Shown piece after piece: positions 1-9,481 of a stretch of 35,556 nucleotides of DNA (its first letter is position 1; the number at the start of each line of letters is the position of its first letter). A model generated the notes under the pieces. The model ran no database searches and was not told where the DNA came from. It was given only the letters and a program-made list of their open reading frames with translations. The stretch comes from Deltaproteobacteria bacterium (GTDB lineage Bacteria > Myxococcota_A > Polyangia > Haliangiales > Haliangiaceae). The stretch covers positions 1 to 35,556 of the forward strand of contig JAFAOG010000586.1 of the NCBI GenBank assembly GCA_019237945.1, given 5' to 3'. The translations under genes and the position numbers were made by a program.

Positions 1-716
1 CTGCGGGAGAGCGGCTGCGCCCGCACACCGGCGAGGCCGGCCGTCACGTCTCGAATGCGATCAACCGCGGTAACCACGTGCTGTTCGAGGGCGCGCAGGG
101 CTGCCTTCTCGATCTCGATCACGGCACGTATCCGTTCGTGACGTCGAGCTCGACGATCGCGGCCGGCGCGTGTCAGAGCGCGGGCATCGGCCCGACGCAG
201 ATCGATTCCGTCGTCGGCATCACGAAGGCCTATGCGACGCGCGTCGGCGAGGGTCCGTTCCCGACGGAGCTGCACGGCGACATGGGCGAGCGGCTCCGCA
301 AGGCCGGTGGCGAGTACGGCGCGACGACCGGTCGCCCGCGGCGCTGTGGCTGGCTCGATCTCCCCGCGCTGCGCATGGGCGTGCGCCTCAGCGGCATGCA
401 GTCGCTCGCGCTGACCAAGCTCGACGTGCTCGCGGGTCTCGGCGAGGTCAGCGTGTGCGTCGCGTACAAGGTCGACGGCAAGGAGCTCGACGAGCCGCCG
501 ACCGACCCGGAAGATCTCGTACGCGCGGAGCCCGTCTACACGAAGATTCCAGGCTGGGACCGCCTGCCGAGCGATGCACGCGATATCACCGACCTGCCGG
601 CGCCGGCGCGGGCGTACGTCGAGACGATCGAGCGGATGGCGGGCGTGCCGTTCTGCCTGGTCAGCGTGGGCCCCGATCGTGCCGAGACCATTCGGCTTAT
701 CGATCCGTTTTCGTGA
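1..716 (+). CDS. purA: Adenylosuccinate synthetase, C-terminal part (5' truncated by window edge)
   Basis: PurA joins IMP and aspartate using GTP to form adenylosuccinate, the first committed step from IMP to AMP, in the cytoplasm. The reading frame is open from base 3 and gives 237 residues; the family is about 430, so roughly the first 190 lie outside the window. Recognisable PurA blocks are GITKAYATRVGEGPFPTEL, then GATTGRPRRCGWLDL, then LTKLDVL, which corresponds to the guanine-recognition (T/N)KxD element, and the terminal VSVGPDRAETI. The gene ends in TGA at 714-716 and is followed by a 71-bp gap before the next gene on the same strand. Identification is secure from motif order alone. 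Confidence 0.97.
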   Translation, partial: AGERLRPHTGEAGRHVSNAINRGNHVLFEGAQGCLLDLDHGTYPFVTSSSTIAAGACQSAGIGPTQIDSVVGITKAYATRVGEGPFPTELHGDMGERLRKAGGEYGATTGRPRRCGWLDLPALRMGVRLSGMQSLALTKLDVLAGLGEVSVCVAYKVDGKELDEPPTDPEDLVRAEPVYTKIPGWDRLPSDARDITDLPAPARAYVETIERMAGVPFCLVSVGPDRAETIRLIDPFS

Positions 717-729
717 TACGATCATTTCT

Positions 730-750
730 CCAAGGTGGGGGACCACTTGG
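730..750. other. Short imperfect hairpin between purA and the GltJ-like gene
   Basis: CCAAGGTGG at 730-738 can pair with CCACTTGG at 743-750, with one bulged base and a GGGA loop. No T-run follows, so it is not a standard intrinsic terminator. It could be a weak transcript end for purA or a leader element for the gene at 788. Confidence 0.3.
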
Positions 751-787
751 GGGTCGTAGGCTCGAACCGCGACAGTAGGGAACGCAC

Positions 788-2635
788 ATGAAGATCGTCT
801 GTGACGCCTGCCAGGCCAAGTACTCGATTAGCGACGACAAGGTCCAAGGCAAGGTCTTCAAGATTCGCTGCAAGAAGTGCAGCAACATCATCGTCGTCCG
901 AGGTGGAGCCGGCGCAGCGGAAGCTGCACCCGCGCCGCAAGAGAAGGACACGCGAGTCTATGACTACGGCTACGACGGCGGCGGCGCACCTGCGGGTGGC
1001 GACGATGCCGTGTGGCACCTCGTCATCAACCAGGATCAAGTCGGCCCGCTGACGGCCGGCGAGGTCCAGCAGAAGTTCGCCTCCGGCGAGATCGACGGCG
1101 AGACGTTCACCTGGCGCGAAGGCTTCGGCGACTGGCTGCCGCTCGCGCAGGTCGATCAGTTCGCGGGTCTCGTCGCGTCGGGCTCGACGACGGCGGCGGT
1201 CGGCGGCGGTGGCGCGGCAGCGGTCGGCGCGATGTTCGGCGGCGACGACTTCGGCGGCGGCGGCGGCACCACGAAGAACGATCCGGGCGATCTGTTCGCG
1301 GCGGCGTCCGCGGGCAGCTCGTCGCGGCGCGGCGGTGACGACGACGACGGCGGCGATCTGTTCGGCAGCAAGCCGGCGGCATCGTCGGCGCAGGCATCGG
1401 CGGCCGGCAGCAAGCTGCGCGGCGAGCGCAACGAGAACTCCGTGCTGTTCTCGCTCAACAACCTCGCGCAGCTCGCGAGCGACAAGCCCGCGATGGCGGC
1501 TCCGGTGCCGAGCTCGTCCTCGGCCGGTCATGCGACCGGGGCGGCGGGCGGCGAGGGCTCGGGCCTCATCGACATCCGCTCGATGGCGAGCGCGTATCTC
1601 GGTGGCCCCGGCGCGGCGGCGAGCAAGCCGGCCTCGGCGGGCGTCGGTTCGATCGACGACCTGCCGGTGTTCGGCGGCGGCGGCTTCTCCGAGCCGGCCG
1701 TGATCGTCCCGACGGCGCGTCCGTCGGCGAACAACAAGCTGCTCTACGTCATGATCGGCGCCGTCGGTCTGCTCGCGGTGGTCGCCGTGATCATGGTCGT
1801 CATGCTGATGAAGTCGAAGGACAAGACGACGACGGTCGCCGACAAGGACAAGACGACCGCCGGCGATACGGCAAAGGTCGGCGGCAGCGACACCGCGAAG
1901 CCGGGCGACACCGGCAGCGCGGCGACCGCGACCGACAACGCGGCCAAGCCGGCCGATACCGGCAGCGCGGCGGCGGCGACGGGTTCGGCGACGCAGGTCG
2001 CGACGGCCGACACGACGCCGAAGGCGGACACGACGCCGAAGGCCGACACGCACACGACTACGCCGAAGGCGGACACGCACCCGGCGCAGCACACGACGAC
2101 GACGACCTCGCACGCCGGCACGGCGACCGCGCCGAAGACCGAGACGCACGCGGCGACGACGACGACGACCGCGAAGAACGACACGAAGGTGGCGACGCCT
2201 CCGCCCGGCGGTGATTCGGGTGGCGGCGGCGGCGGCTGCGACGAGGTCTCGTGCGTGCTGAACAACTACGACGGCGCGTGCTGCGCGAAGTTCAAGAAGA
2301 AGGGCGGCGGTGGTGGCGGTGGTGGTGGTGGTGGCGGCGGTGCGGCGCCGGGCGGCGGTGGCCACTCGGATCTGCCGGACGCGCTCGATCGCTCGATGAT
2401 CTCGGCGGGCATCGCGAACGTGAAGGCGCGCGTGACCGCGTGCGGCGACAAGTCGTCGGCCAAGGGCAAGGTCAAGGTGCACGTCAAGGTCGGCGGCGAT
2501 GGCAAGGTCAGTGGCGTCAACGTCGAGACCTCGCCGGATGCGGCGCTCGGTGCGTGCGTCGCGGCGGCCGTCCAGAAGGCGACGTTCAGCAAGACGCAGA
2601 GCGGCGGCTCGTTCAGCTACCCGTTCGTGTTCTAG
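788..2635 (+). CDS. GltJ/AgmX-like envelope protein: zinc ribbon, GYF, TM, TonB-like C-terminal domain
   Basis: The 615-residue protein has the architecture of Myxococcus AgmX/GltJ. A four-Cys zinc ribbon (C5, C8, C28, C31; MJ0042 type) is followed by a GYF_2-like domain at about 75-130 (VWHLVINQDQVGPLTAGE). A Gly/Ala/Ser-rich linker leads to one transmembrane helix near 318-342. After it come a Thr/Lys/Ala-rich periplasmic stretch with TTPKADT repeats, a Cys-rich motif (CDEVSC...CCAKF), a poly-Gly run, and an AgmX/PglI-type C-terminal domain over the last 85-90 residues. In Myxococcus, GltJ's cytoplasmic zinc ribbon and GYF domains bind regulators of the gliding machinery. Here the gene stands alone, without other glt/agl genes, so a role in motility is inference; related proteins serve other envelope functions. 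AGGG lies 7 nt before the ATG. Confidence 0.85.
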   Translation: MKIVCDACQAKYSISDDKVQGKVFKIRCKKCSNIIVVRGGAGAAEAAPAPQEKDTRVYDYGYDGGGAPAGGDDAVWHLVINQDQVGPLTAGEVQQKFASGEIDGETFTWREGFGDWLPLAQVDQFAGLVASGSTTAAVGGGGAAAVGAMFGGDDFGGGGGTTKNDPGDLFAAASAGSSSRRGGDDDDGGDLFGSKPAASSAQASAAGSKLRGERNENSVLFSLNNLAQLASDKPAMAAPVPSSSSAGHATGAAGGEGSGLIDIRSMASAYLGGPGAAASKPASAGVGSIDDLPVFGGGGFSEPAVIVPTARPSANNKLLYVMIGAVGLLAVVAVIMVVMLMKSKDKTTTVADKDKTTAGDTAKVGGSDTAKPGDTGSAATATDNAAKPADTGSAAAATGSATQVATADTTPKADTTPKADTHTTTPKADTHPAQHTTTTTSHAGTATAPKTETHAATTTTTAKNDTKVATPPPGGDSGGGGGGCDEVSCVLNNYDGACCAKFKKKGGGGGGGGGGGGGAAPGGGGHSDLPDALDRSMISAGIANVKARVTACGDKSSAKGKVKVHVKVGGDGKVSGVNVETSPDAALGACVAAAVQKATFSKTQSGGSFSYPFVF

Positions 2636-3001
2636 TCACTTCGCGCCGCAGCCGAGCCAGTCGACGAGCATCTGACGCTCGTCGTCGCTCGGTCCACCGG
2701 CGGGCGGCATGGACGCGGCGCTGCCTGCGGCGCGCGTCGTGATCACCGTCGCCCAGTGGTGGACGTCGTCGAGCGAGTCGAAGTTGACGTTCGCGGGCGC
2801 CATCTGGCGCATCGCAGGTGGCAGCTGCGAGCTGTGGCAGCCGCGGCACCAGTTCTCGAGGAACGGCTCGCCAAACGACGTGTAGTCGAGGTAGCTGGTC
2901 TTCGCGCAGGTGTCGGGATCGATCTGCTGCGACGACCCATTCGGCGCCGGGCCGACGCCGCACGCCGCGACGACCAGCAGCAGGCTAGGCCACGAACGCA
3001 T
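2636..3001 (-). CDS. Small c-type cytochrome-like lipoprotein
   Basis: I place the start at ATG 3001, giving 121 residues, because this yields a lipoprotein signal (MRSWPSLLLVVAAC, lipobox VAAC) and a 17-bp overlap with the upstream DUF1501 gene; the longer frame only adds out-of-frame shadow residues. A single CRGCH heme-c motif sits in FLENWCRGCHSS, and a Met-containing segment (SMPPAGGP) near the end could supply the distal heme ligand. This resembles the single-heme modules found beside DUF1501/DUF1588 proteins. It is likely a lipid-anchored periplasmic electron carrier or binding module working with the two upstream products. Its stop directly abuts the convergent stop of the GltJ-like gene. 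Confidence 0.8.
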   Translation of the reverse strand: MRSWPSLLLVVAACGVGPAPNGSSQQIDPDTCAKTSYLDYTSFGEPFLENWCRGCHSSQLPPAMRQMAPANVNFDSLDDVHHWATVITTRAAGSAASMPPAGGPSDDERQMLVDWLGCGAK

Positions 3002-4241
3002 CGAAGACCTCCGACTGCAGGTGCGAGCTCGCATCGACGCCGCACGCGGCGAGCACGCCGCCGACGAAGTGCTGCGACATGAGGTTCGTCTGCGTGCCGC
3101 CGACGTTGATCGGCGTCGCCTGCATGTCGTCGGTCGTCTGGCCATACGCGCGCCCACCGGCGATGCCCGCGCCCATGACGAGCGCCGACGTGACCGGCCA
3201 GTGGTCCTTGCCCATGTTCGCGTTGAGCTTCGGCGTCCGCGAGAACTCGCTGAAGCAGACGACGACCGTGTCGTCGATCATCTTCGTGCCGGCGCGCCAG
3301 CCGTCGCGCGCGGCGAGCTGATCCATCAGCGAGGTGAGGCCGGCGAACGTCGACTCGTGGAAGCCAGCCTGATCGTCGTTCTGGGTGTGCGTGTCCCACG
3401 CGAGGCGCGTGTTGAGCATCACCGCGCGCGAGATGTCCTGCTGGAGCGCGTCGAGCGCGAGGTTGACCTGCGAGTCGAGCAGCAGCGTGCGGCCGCGCGT
3501 ACCGAAGCCTGCGCGCACGGGCTTGAGCGCCTCGCCGCGATCGATCGCCTCGACGAAGTCGTCGAGCCGGCGGCGGTTGTAGCCGGCGGCGCCGCGCGTC
3601 GCCTTCGCGCGATCGACCGACGCCTGCGCGTAGCGATGGAGCAGCGCGTCCTCGGCGTCGCTCGGATCGAACGGATTGGCCTGGCCCGTCGGATACGCCT
3701 GGTTCGGGTCGAGCAGCGCGATGATCTGGTTCGTCGCGCCGACGCGACCGGCGCTGACGGCGTACTGCCCGGTGAACGCCGTGTCGCCGAGGATCAGGTA
3801 CGGCAGCGGGAGATCGTTGCCGAGATCGTGCGCGACGATCGCGCCCATGTCGGGGTTCGTCTCCTCGCGCGTGCCGGTCGCCATGCGCTTGACGCACTCG
3901 CGGTGCGCGACGCTCGCGACCGAGATGCCGCGCACGATCGCCGTCTGTGGCGCGTACTTCGTGAAGAACGCGGTGACGTTCGGGCGCGACGCATCGGTGA
4001 ACACGTCGAGGTTGCCGAATTGCTGCACGGCGCCGACGGGCACGTCGACCTTCGCCGACTGCACCTTCGGATCGAGCGCGTAGGTGGTGTCCCAGCCGCC
4101 CTGCGCCATCACGAGCACGAGCCGCCGCGGCGACTTCGTGGCGCGCGTCCCGGCGACGCCGTGCTTGGACTTGACGAGCGGGGCGAGGGCGGCGAGGGCG
4201 CCCGCGGCGCCGCCGAGCTTGAAGAAATCGCGTCGGTTCAT
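2985..4241 (-). CDS. DUF1501 family protein with Tat signal
   Basis: The 418-residue product begins MNRRDFFKLGGAAGALAALAP, a textbook twin-arginine (RRDFFK) signal, so it is exported folded. The body matches DUF1501, a sulfatase-like-fold family abundant in Planctomycetes: VLVMAQGGWDTTY near the start, TVVVCFSEFSRTPKLN, and DHWPVTSALVMGAGI toward the end. Its biochemical function is not established. It lies 9 bp downstream of the c-heme lipoprotein gene, with AGGAG 6 nt before its ATG, and overlaps the small cytochrome gene, so the three form one operon. The usual family pairing is DUF1501 with a large c-heme protein, exactly as here. Confidence 0.88.
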   Translation of the reverse strand: MNRRDFFKLGGAAGALAALAPLVKSKHGVAGTRATKSPRRLVLVMAQGGWDTTYALDPKVQSAKVDVPVGAVQQFGNLDVFTDASRPNVTAFFTKYAPQTAIVRGISVASVAHRECVKRMATGTREETNPDMGAIVAHDLGNDLPLPYLILGDTAFTGQYAVSAGRVGATNQIIALLDPNQAYPTGQANPFDPSDAEDALLHRYAQASVDRAKATRGAAGYNRRRLDDFVEAIDRGEALKPVRAGFGTRGRTLLLDSQVNLALDALQQDISRAVMLNTRLAWDTHTQNDDQAGFHESTFAGLTSLMDQLAARDGWRAGTKMIDDTVVVCFSEFSRTPKLNANMGKDHWPVTSALVMGAGIAGGRAYGQTTDDMQATPINVGGTQTNLMSQHFVGGVLAACGVDASSHLQSEVFDAFVA

Positions 4242-4250
4242 CGCATGCTC

Positions 4251-5945
4251 CTAGTAGAACAGCGCCCGGAAGTCTCCGAGCATGCCGGTGAGGGTGAGCT
4301 TCCACGCGCGCTTGGCATCGCCGCTCGCGGCGAGCGCGTCGGTGAACAGCTGGTAGGCGTCGTCGATCGCGGGATCGCCGGGCGCGTCGAGCTCGCCGAA
4401 GATCCGCGCGTGCAGGAACACGAGCTCCTTGCGCACCGAGGTCTCGTCGGTCGCGCCGACCGCGGCCTGCGTGAACAGCGTGCGCGCGTTCGCGGCAGCG
4501 GTCGCGTCGTGCTCGACGACGTAGTCCGCGGCGGCGGCGGCGGCCGTGCGCGCGACGAGGCTCGAGGTCGCGTTCATCGTGAACACGGGCTGCGTGACGA
4601 AGTAGTTGTCGATGCCGCCGGCGAGCACGCGGAAGCCGACGAAGTCGCCCTGCAGCAGGTCACCGGTGCCGACCCGCATGCCGCGCACCTGCGCGTTCGA
4701 CGTCGCCTGCCAGTGATAGCCGGTGAGATCCGTGAGCATGCGCGACATCTGCTCGGGCCGCGTCTTCAAGTAGCCGACGACGCCCTCCGCCTTCGTCGCA
4801 TCGGTGTCGTGCGAGACGCGGAACGCATCCGAGAGCACGACCGCCTTCGCGAGCAGCTTCGCCGAGTAGTTGCTCGCGACGAAGTCGTGCTGGAGCTGCG
4901 CGATCCACTCGGCGGGCAGCTGGTCCTCGGGGACCTCCGTGAAGTACGACGCGAAGTGCACGGCGGCGCAGCGCGCGAATCGCGGGTCGTTCGCGATCGC
5001 CTGGCCGAGGCCGGTGAGGCCGCTCGCGGTGTCGCCGAAGTACATCGGCGGGCGCTTGTTCGTCGTCTGCCAGCGATTGATCTGGCCCGGCGCGAACCAC
5101 GGCAGCGGATACGCGGTGATCTGACCGACGACGAGGTTGCCCTTGAACGGGAACAGGTAGCTCGCGAGCGGATCGAGCGTCTGGTGGCAGCCCGCGCACG
5201 ACGGGTTCTGGACGACCGCGTTCGCGACGACATCGGGATTCGACAGGTCGATCGAGGTGTCGACCATGATGTCGCTCGTCAGGAAGTCGTGGCAGAGCAG
5301 CGCGCGCGAGATCTCGTTCGCGCGGCCACGGTTGTAGTTGAAGCCGGTCGAGTGCCAGCGCTCGTAGAACGCGCTCGTCGCGAGGATGCCGGCGGCGCCG
5401 CGGCCGTCGGGATACATCGTCTTCTCCCACTGATCGACCGCGGTCTGGTGCGGGTAGCCCCAGATCGCGGCGACGAGGCCGTCGGCGATCGTGTAGTCGG
5501 CGGTGACGATGTCCGTGTAGGGGCGATCCGACATCACGACATCGCGGATCAGCTGCAGCGGCTCCTCGTAGACGCTCTGGTTGAGCTGCAAGAACGTCGC
5601 GCCCTCGGTCGCGGTGCCCGCGATCGGCTGCATCGTGAACTGCGGCTGCTCGAGGCGCATCAGCAGCTGCTCGTTGTGGAGGTCCTCGATCGTCGCGCCG
5701 AACTCGGGCGAGCCGAGATAGCGATCGACAATCGCGGGGAGCTGCGACGGATCCGCGGCCACGGCCTTGAGGTCGGCGACGCTGGGCCGCACGCCGCGCA
5801 GCGCGAGCGAGGCACGCGTCAGGTGCTCGGTCGGCGACAGGTAGTGCAGCGTCGGGTCGGCGGCCGGCCCCGCGTCGGGCGGCGGCGGCGCGTGGTCGGT
5901 GCCGCACGCGGCAGCACACAGGAGGAGCACGGCGAAGGTCCGCAT
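4251..5945 (-). CDS. c-heme lipoprotein of the DUF1549/DUF1588-like (planctomycete-type) group
   Basis: Start chosen at ATG 5945 (564 residues), which has AAAGGGG about 7 nt upstream and gives a lipoprotein signal ending in AAAC at C14. Near the N-terminus, LPAIVDRYLGSPEFGATIEDL resembles the D(R)xLxSPEFG motif of the large planctomycete cytochrome families. A single CAGCH heme-c motif lies at 250-254 in NPSCAGCHQTLDPLASYL, the form typical of DUF1588 (CxxCHxxxDPLG). It is the first gene of the operon with the DUF1501 protein and the small cytochrome. It is probably a periplasmic oxidoreductase or binding protein; the substrate cannot be read from sequence. The exact DUF assignment is tentative. 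Confidence 0.75.
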   Translation of the reverse strand: MRTFAVLLLCAAACGTDHAPPPPDAGPAADPTLHYLSPTEHLTRASLALRGVRPSVADLKAVAADPSQLPAIVDRYLGSPEFGATIEDLHNEQLLMRLEQPQFTMQPIAGTATEGATFLQLNQSVYEEPLQLIRDVVMSDRPYTDIVTADYTIADGLVAAIWGYPHQTAVDQWEKTMYPDGRGAAGILATSAFYERWHSTGFNYNRGRANEISRALLCHDFLTSDIMVDTSIDLSNPDVVANAVVQNPSCAGCHQTLDPLASYLFPFKGNLVVGQITAYPLPWFAPGQINRWQTTNKRPPMYFGDTASGLTGLGQAIANDPRFARCAAVHFASYFTEVPEDQLPAEWIAQLQHDFVASNYSAKLLAKAVVLSDAFRVSHDTDATKAEGVVGYLKTRPEQMSRMLTDLTGYHWQATSNAQVRGMRVGTGDLLQGDFVGFRVLAGGIDNYFVTQPVFTMNATSSLVARTAAAAAADYVVEHDATAAANARTLFTQAAVGATDETSVRKELVFLHARIFGELDAPGDPAIDDAYQLFTDALAASGDAKRAWKLTLTGMLGDFRALFY

Positions 5946-6019
5946 GATGGAAGCCCCTTTCAGCAAGCGTCGCGCCACACGGATTCCGCGGACTTATGTG
6001 GTTAACTGGAGGCGGTTGT

Positions 6020-6057
6020 GTCGGGTCCTACCTGCACCGTTGTAGGGCGCACCCGAC
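6020..6057 (+). promoter_or_regulatory. Long imperfect hairpin ending at the start codon of the sigma-54 activator gene
   Basis: GTCGGGT-CCTAC (6020-6031) pairs with GTAGG (6042-6046) and ACCCGAC (6051-6057), with GCGC bulged on the right side and a 10-nt loop. It ends one base before ATG 6059 and would bury the only purine-rich patch (AGGG). It could be a translational switch or a protein-binding operator. Confidence 0.45.
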
Positions 6058-6058
6058 A

Positions 6059-7352
<1,294 letters not shown>

Positions 7353-7363
<11 letters not shown>

Positions 7364-8807
7364 GCGCGCCGCTCGTCGAGACGCGCACGGTCGCGAATCC
7401 GGCGCCCGGCGGCGTCAGCGTCCCCGCAAATGGCGACACCTGCACGAGGTGCGTCAGCGTCGGATCGACGTGCGACAGCGCGACGTAGAAGTCGAGCTGC
7501 TGATCGATCGCGAGGATGTCGAGGGCGTGATCGCCGTCGAGATCGCGCACGACGACCGCGACGATCGCGCTGTTCGGGTAGAGGTTGCCGTCGAGCGTCA
7601 GCGGCGTGACCTGACTCGAGCCGGTCGCGTCGCGGATCACGTAGAGGCCGCGCGCGGGAAACGTGGCGGCGAGGAGCGCGGCTCCCGAGCCCTCGGGAAG
7701 CACGGCGCCGCTGAATGCCGCCGAGCCGGTGTCGTTGCTGCCCGAGCCGGCGCCGCACATGCCGGGCGGGGAGACCGGAGGCAGGCAGTCGAACGTCGTC
7801 GCGATGTCGGGCACGCCCGTCGCGGCGCCCTTGTGGATGCGGATCGAGTCGCCGAACACGACGAGGTCGAGCTGGTGATCGCCCTGCACGTCGGCCCAGG
7901 CCAGCGATCGGATCGCGGGCGAGGCCGCGGTCGACAGCCCGGTGACGAAGCTGTCGAACACCTGCGCGAACGTCCGCTGGTGCGCCGGCGTCTCGTCGTT
8001 CTTGAGCATGTCGTAGTGGCTGCCGGCGATCGCGACGAGGTCGGGGAACGCGTCGTGATCGTAGTCGCCCCAGATCTGGCGCATCGCGGGCCCGCCGAGG
8101 TTGCGCATGGTGCCGCGCGCGACATCGACGAGCTGCTCGTGCTGGCCATTGCTCGCATCGAGCGACGCGATCGACAGCGTGTCGCGCAGCGAGCGCTCCG
8201 CGTCCGTCGACGTGACGTCCTCGTACGTGCGATCGGTCGCGAGCGCGAGCACCGGAACGTCATCGAGCGCGAGCATGCCGTTCGCGATCGACGCGAGCCG
8301 CGGCTTCGTCCCTCCGGGGGCGGGCGCCACGTACGCCTCGACGTCCGCGCTTCCGCGCGCCGTCACCTGCCACACGGTGCCGTTGCGCGTCGTGGCGAGC
8401 CACTGATCGGTGCGCGCGCCGCGGGTCGCCGTGATCGCGAGCCGCGTATCGCACGCGATGCCGCACGTCCGCTGCGCCTCGACGACGCAGGCCTCGGTCC
8501 ACATCGTCGCGCAGCACGCCGGCAACGCGTTGCACACGGTCGCCGCACAACCGTTCGGCGCGGCGGCCGGCTGGTCGGGCGCGCACGGATCGACGAGCGC
8601 CTGCTGTCCCGCGAAGCACACACCCGACTCGGCGCCCGAGTGCGGGGTGTACGCGCGCTGCGTCGGGCAGGCGGTGTCGAGCTGCGTGCAGTGATGGTCG
8701 GCCTCGCAGCGCCCGGCGGCGCCGAGGTCGCAATCGCTGTCGGTCTCGCACGTGTAGTGATCGTGGAGGCACGCCGACAGCGCGAGCAGCAGCAGCAATC
8801 TCACCAC
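7353..8807 (-). CDS. FG-GAP/VCBS-repeat lipoprotein with Cys-rich N-terminus
   Basis: The 484-residue protein starts with a lipoprotein signal (VRLLLLLALSAC). A Cys-rich segment of roughly 130 residues follows (CETDSDCDLG, CEADHHC, CNALPACCATMW), a pattern common in myxobacterial surface lipoproteins. The rest holds several FG-GAP-like blade motifs: WGDYDHDAFPDLVAI, WADVQGDHQLDLVVF and VRDLDGDHALDILAI. These Asp-rich loops usually bind calcium in integrin-like beta-propellers. It is probably a surface-exposed binding or adhesion protein. It is the last gene of the kinase operon; GTG 8807 (or GTG 8804) overlaps the stop of the TPR gene in GTGGTGA, so translation is probably coupled. Substrate unknown. 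Confidence 0.75.
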
Positions 8808-9481
8808 GCACGCCCCACGGTGAGCGCGCCGCCATCGCCGCGGACGTCGAGATGCACTTCGACCTCGGTCACGCGCCAGCGCACGAGCGCGGCCGCCGCG
8901 AGCGCGACGCCCGCCGAGATGCCGACGATCCCCTCGATCCGCCGGGTCTGCGCGCGCGCGAACCGGTCGTCGTACTGCTTCAGCGTGCCGCTGTGGTCGT
9001 CGTCGAGCGCGTGCGCGTCATAGAGCAGCGCGCCGCCGACGAGCGCCGCGAGCCCGCCGACCGCGACGAACGTCGTGTCGATCGAGTCCCAGCGATGCGC
9101 GTAGAGCTTTGGCGGCGCCGGCTTCGGCGGAGGCGGGGGTGGCGGAGGCGGCGGCCGATCGAGCTCGAGGCGCGCGGCGCCGATCGCCTGCTGCGCGAGC
9201 GTGGCCTGATCCTCGGCGGGGTTCGTCGCGATGAACTTCTCGTAGTAGTCGATCGCGGCCTGGTAGTGGCCGAGGTTGAGCTCGACCTGACCGAGCGCGA
9301 ACAGCAGCTCGGGGCGCGGATCGAGCGCGTAGGCCGCCTGCAGCTCGTCGCGTGCGTGGGAGTAGTCGCCCTTCGCATGGAGGTCGCGCGCGCGTGCGAG
9401 GTGCGCATCCGCGGTGTCCTCGCCTTGCGCGTGCGACACGGCCGGCGCCAGCGCGAGCACGATGACGAGCGCGCGAATCAC
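8801..9481 (-). CDS. Secreted or membrane TPR protein with two C-terminal hydrophobic segments
   Basis: Start is GTG 9481, which overlaps the kinase stop by four bases (GTGA) and gives 226 residues with a signal peptide (VIRALVIVLALAPAVSHAQ). The longer open frame upstream is only a shadow of the kinase gene. Residues about 25-95 form two or more tetratricopeptide-type helices (HLARARDLHAKGDYSHARDELQAAY and ALGQVELNLGHYQAAIDYY). A poly-Pro run follows, then two hydrophobic segments (TTFVAVGGLAALVGGALLY and IVGISAGVALAAAALV). This small TPR/poly-Pro/TM design often accompanies myxobacterial kinases and may present a periplasmic scaffold. The specific role is unknown; co-operation with the upstream kinase is inferred from coupling. 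Confidence 0.78.
   Translation of the reverse strand: MIRALVIVLALAPAVSHAQGEDTADAHLARARDLHAKGDYSHARDELQAAYALDPRPELLFALGQVELNLGHYQAAIDYYEKFIATNPAEDQATLAQQAIGAARLELDRPPPPPPPPPPKPAPPKLYAHRWDSIDTTFVAVGGLAALVGGALLYDAHALDDDHSGTLKQYDDRFARAQTRRIEGIVGISAGVALAAAALVRWRVTEVEVHLDVRGDGGALTVGRAW

Noticed and set aside
2316..2345. GGT/GGC run in the GltJ-like gene as a phase-variation switch
   Set aside because: The repeat unit is a codon multiple, so slippage would change Gly number but not the frame.
722..2482. 586-codon open frame antisense to the GltJ-like gene
   Set aside because: Arg/Ala-dominated, low-complexity product mirrored from Gly/Ala/Thr codons on the other strand; no start signal and no family motif.
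2910..6005. 1031-codon open frame antisense to the DUF1501/c-heme operon
   Set aside because: Composition is typical of a shadow frame in GC-rich DNA, while the opposite strand has Tat and lipoprotein signals and CxxCH motifs.
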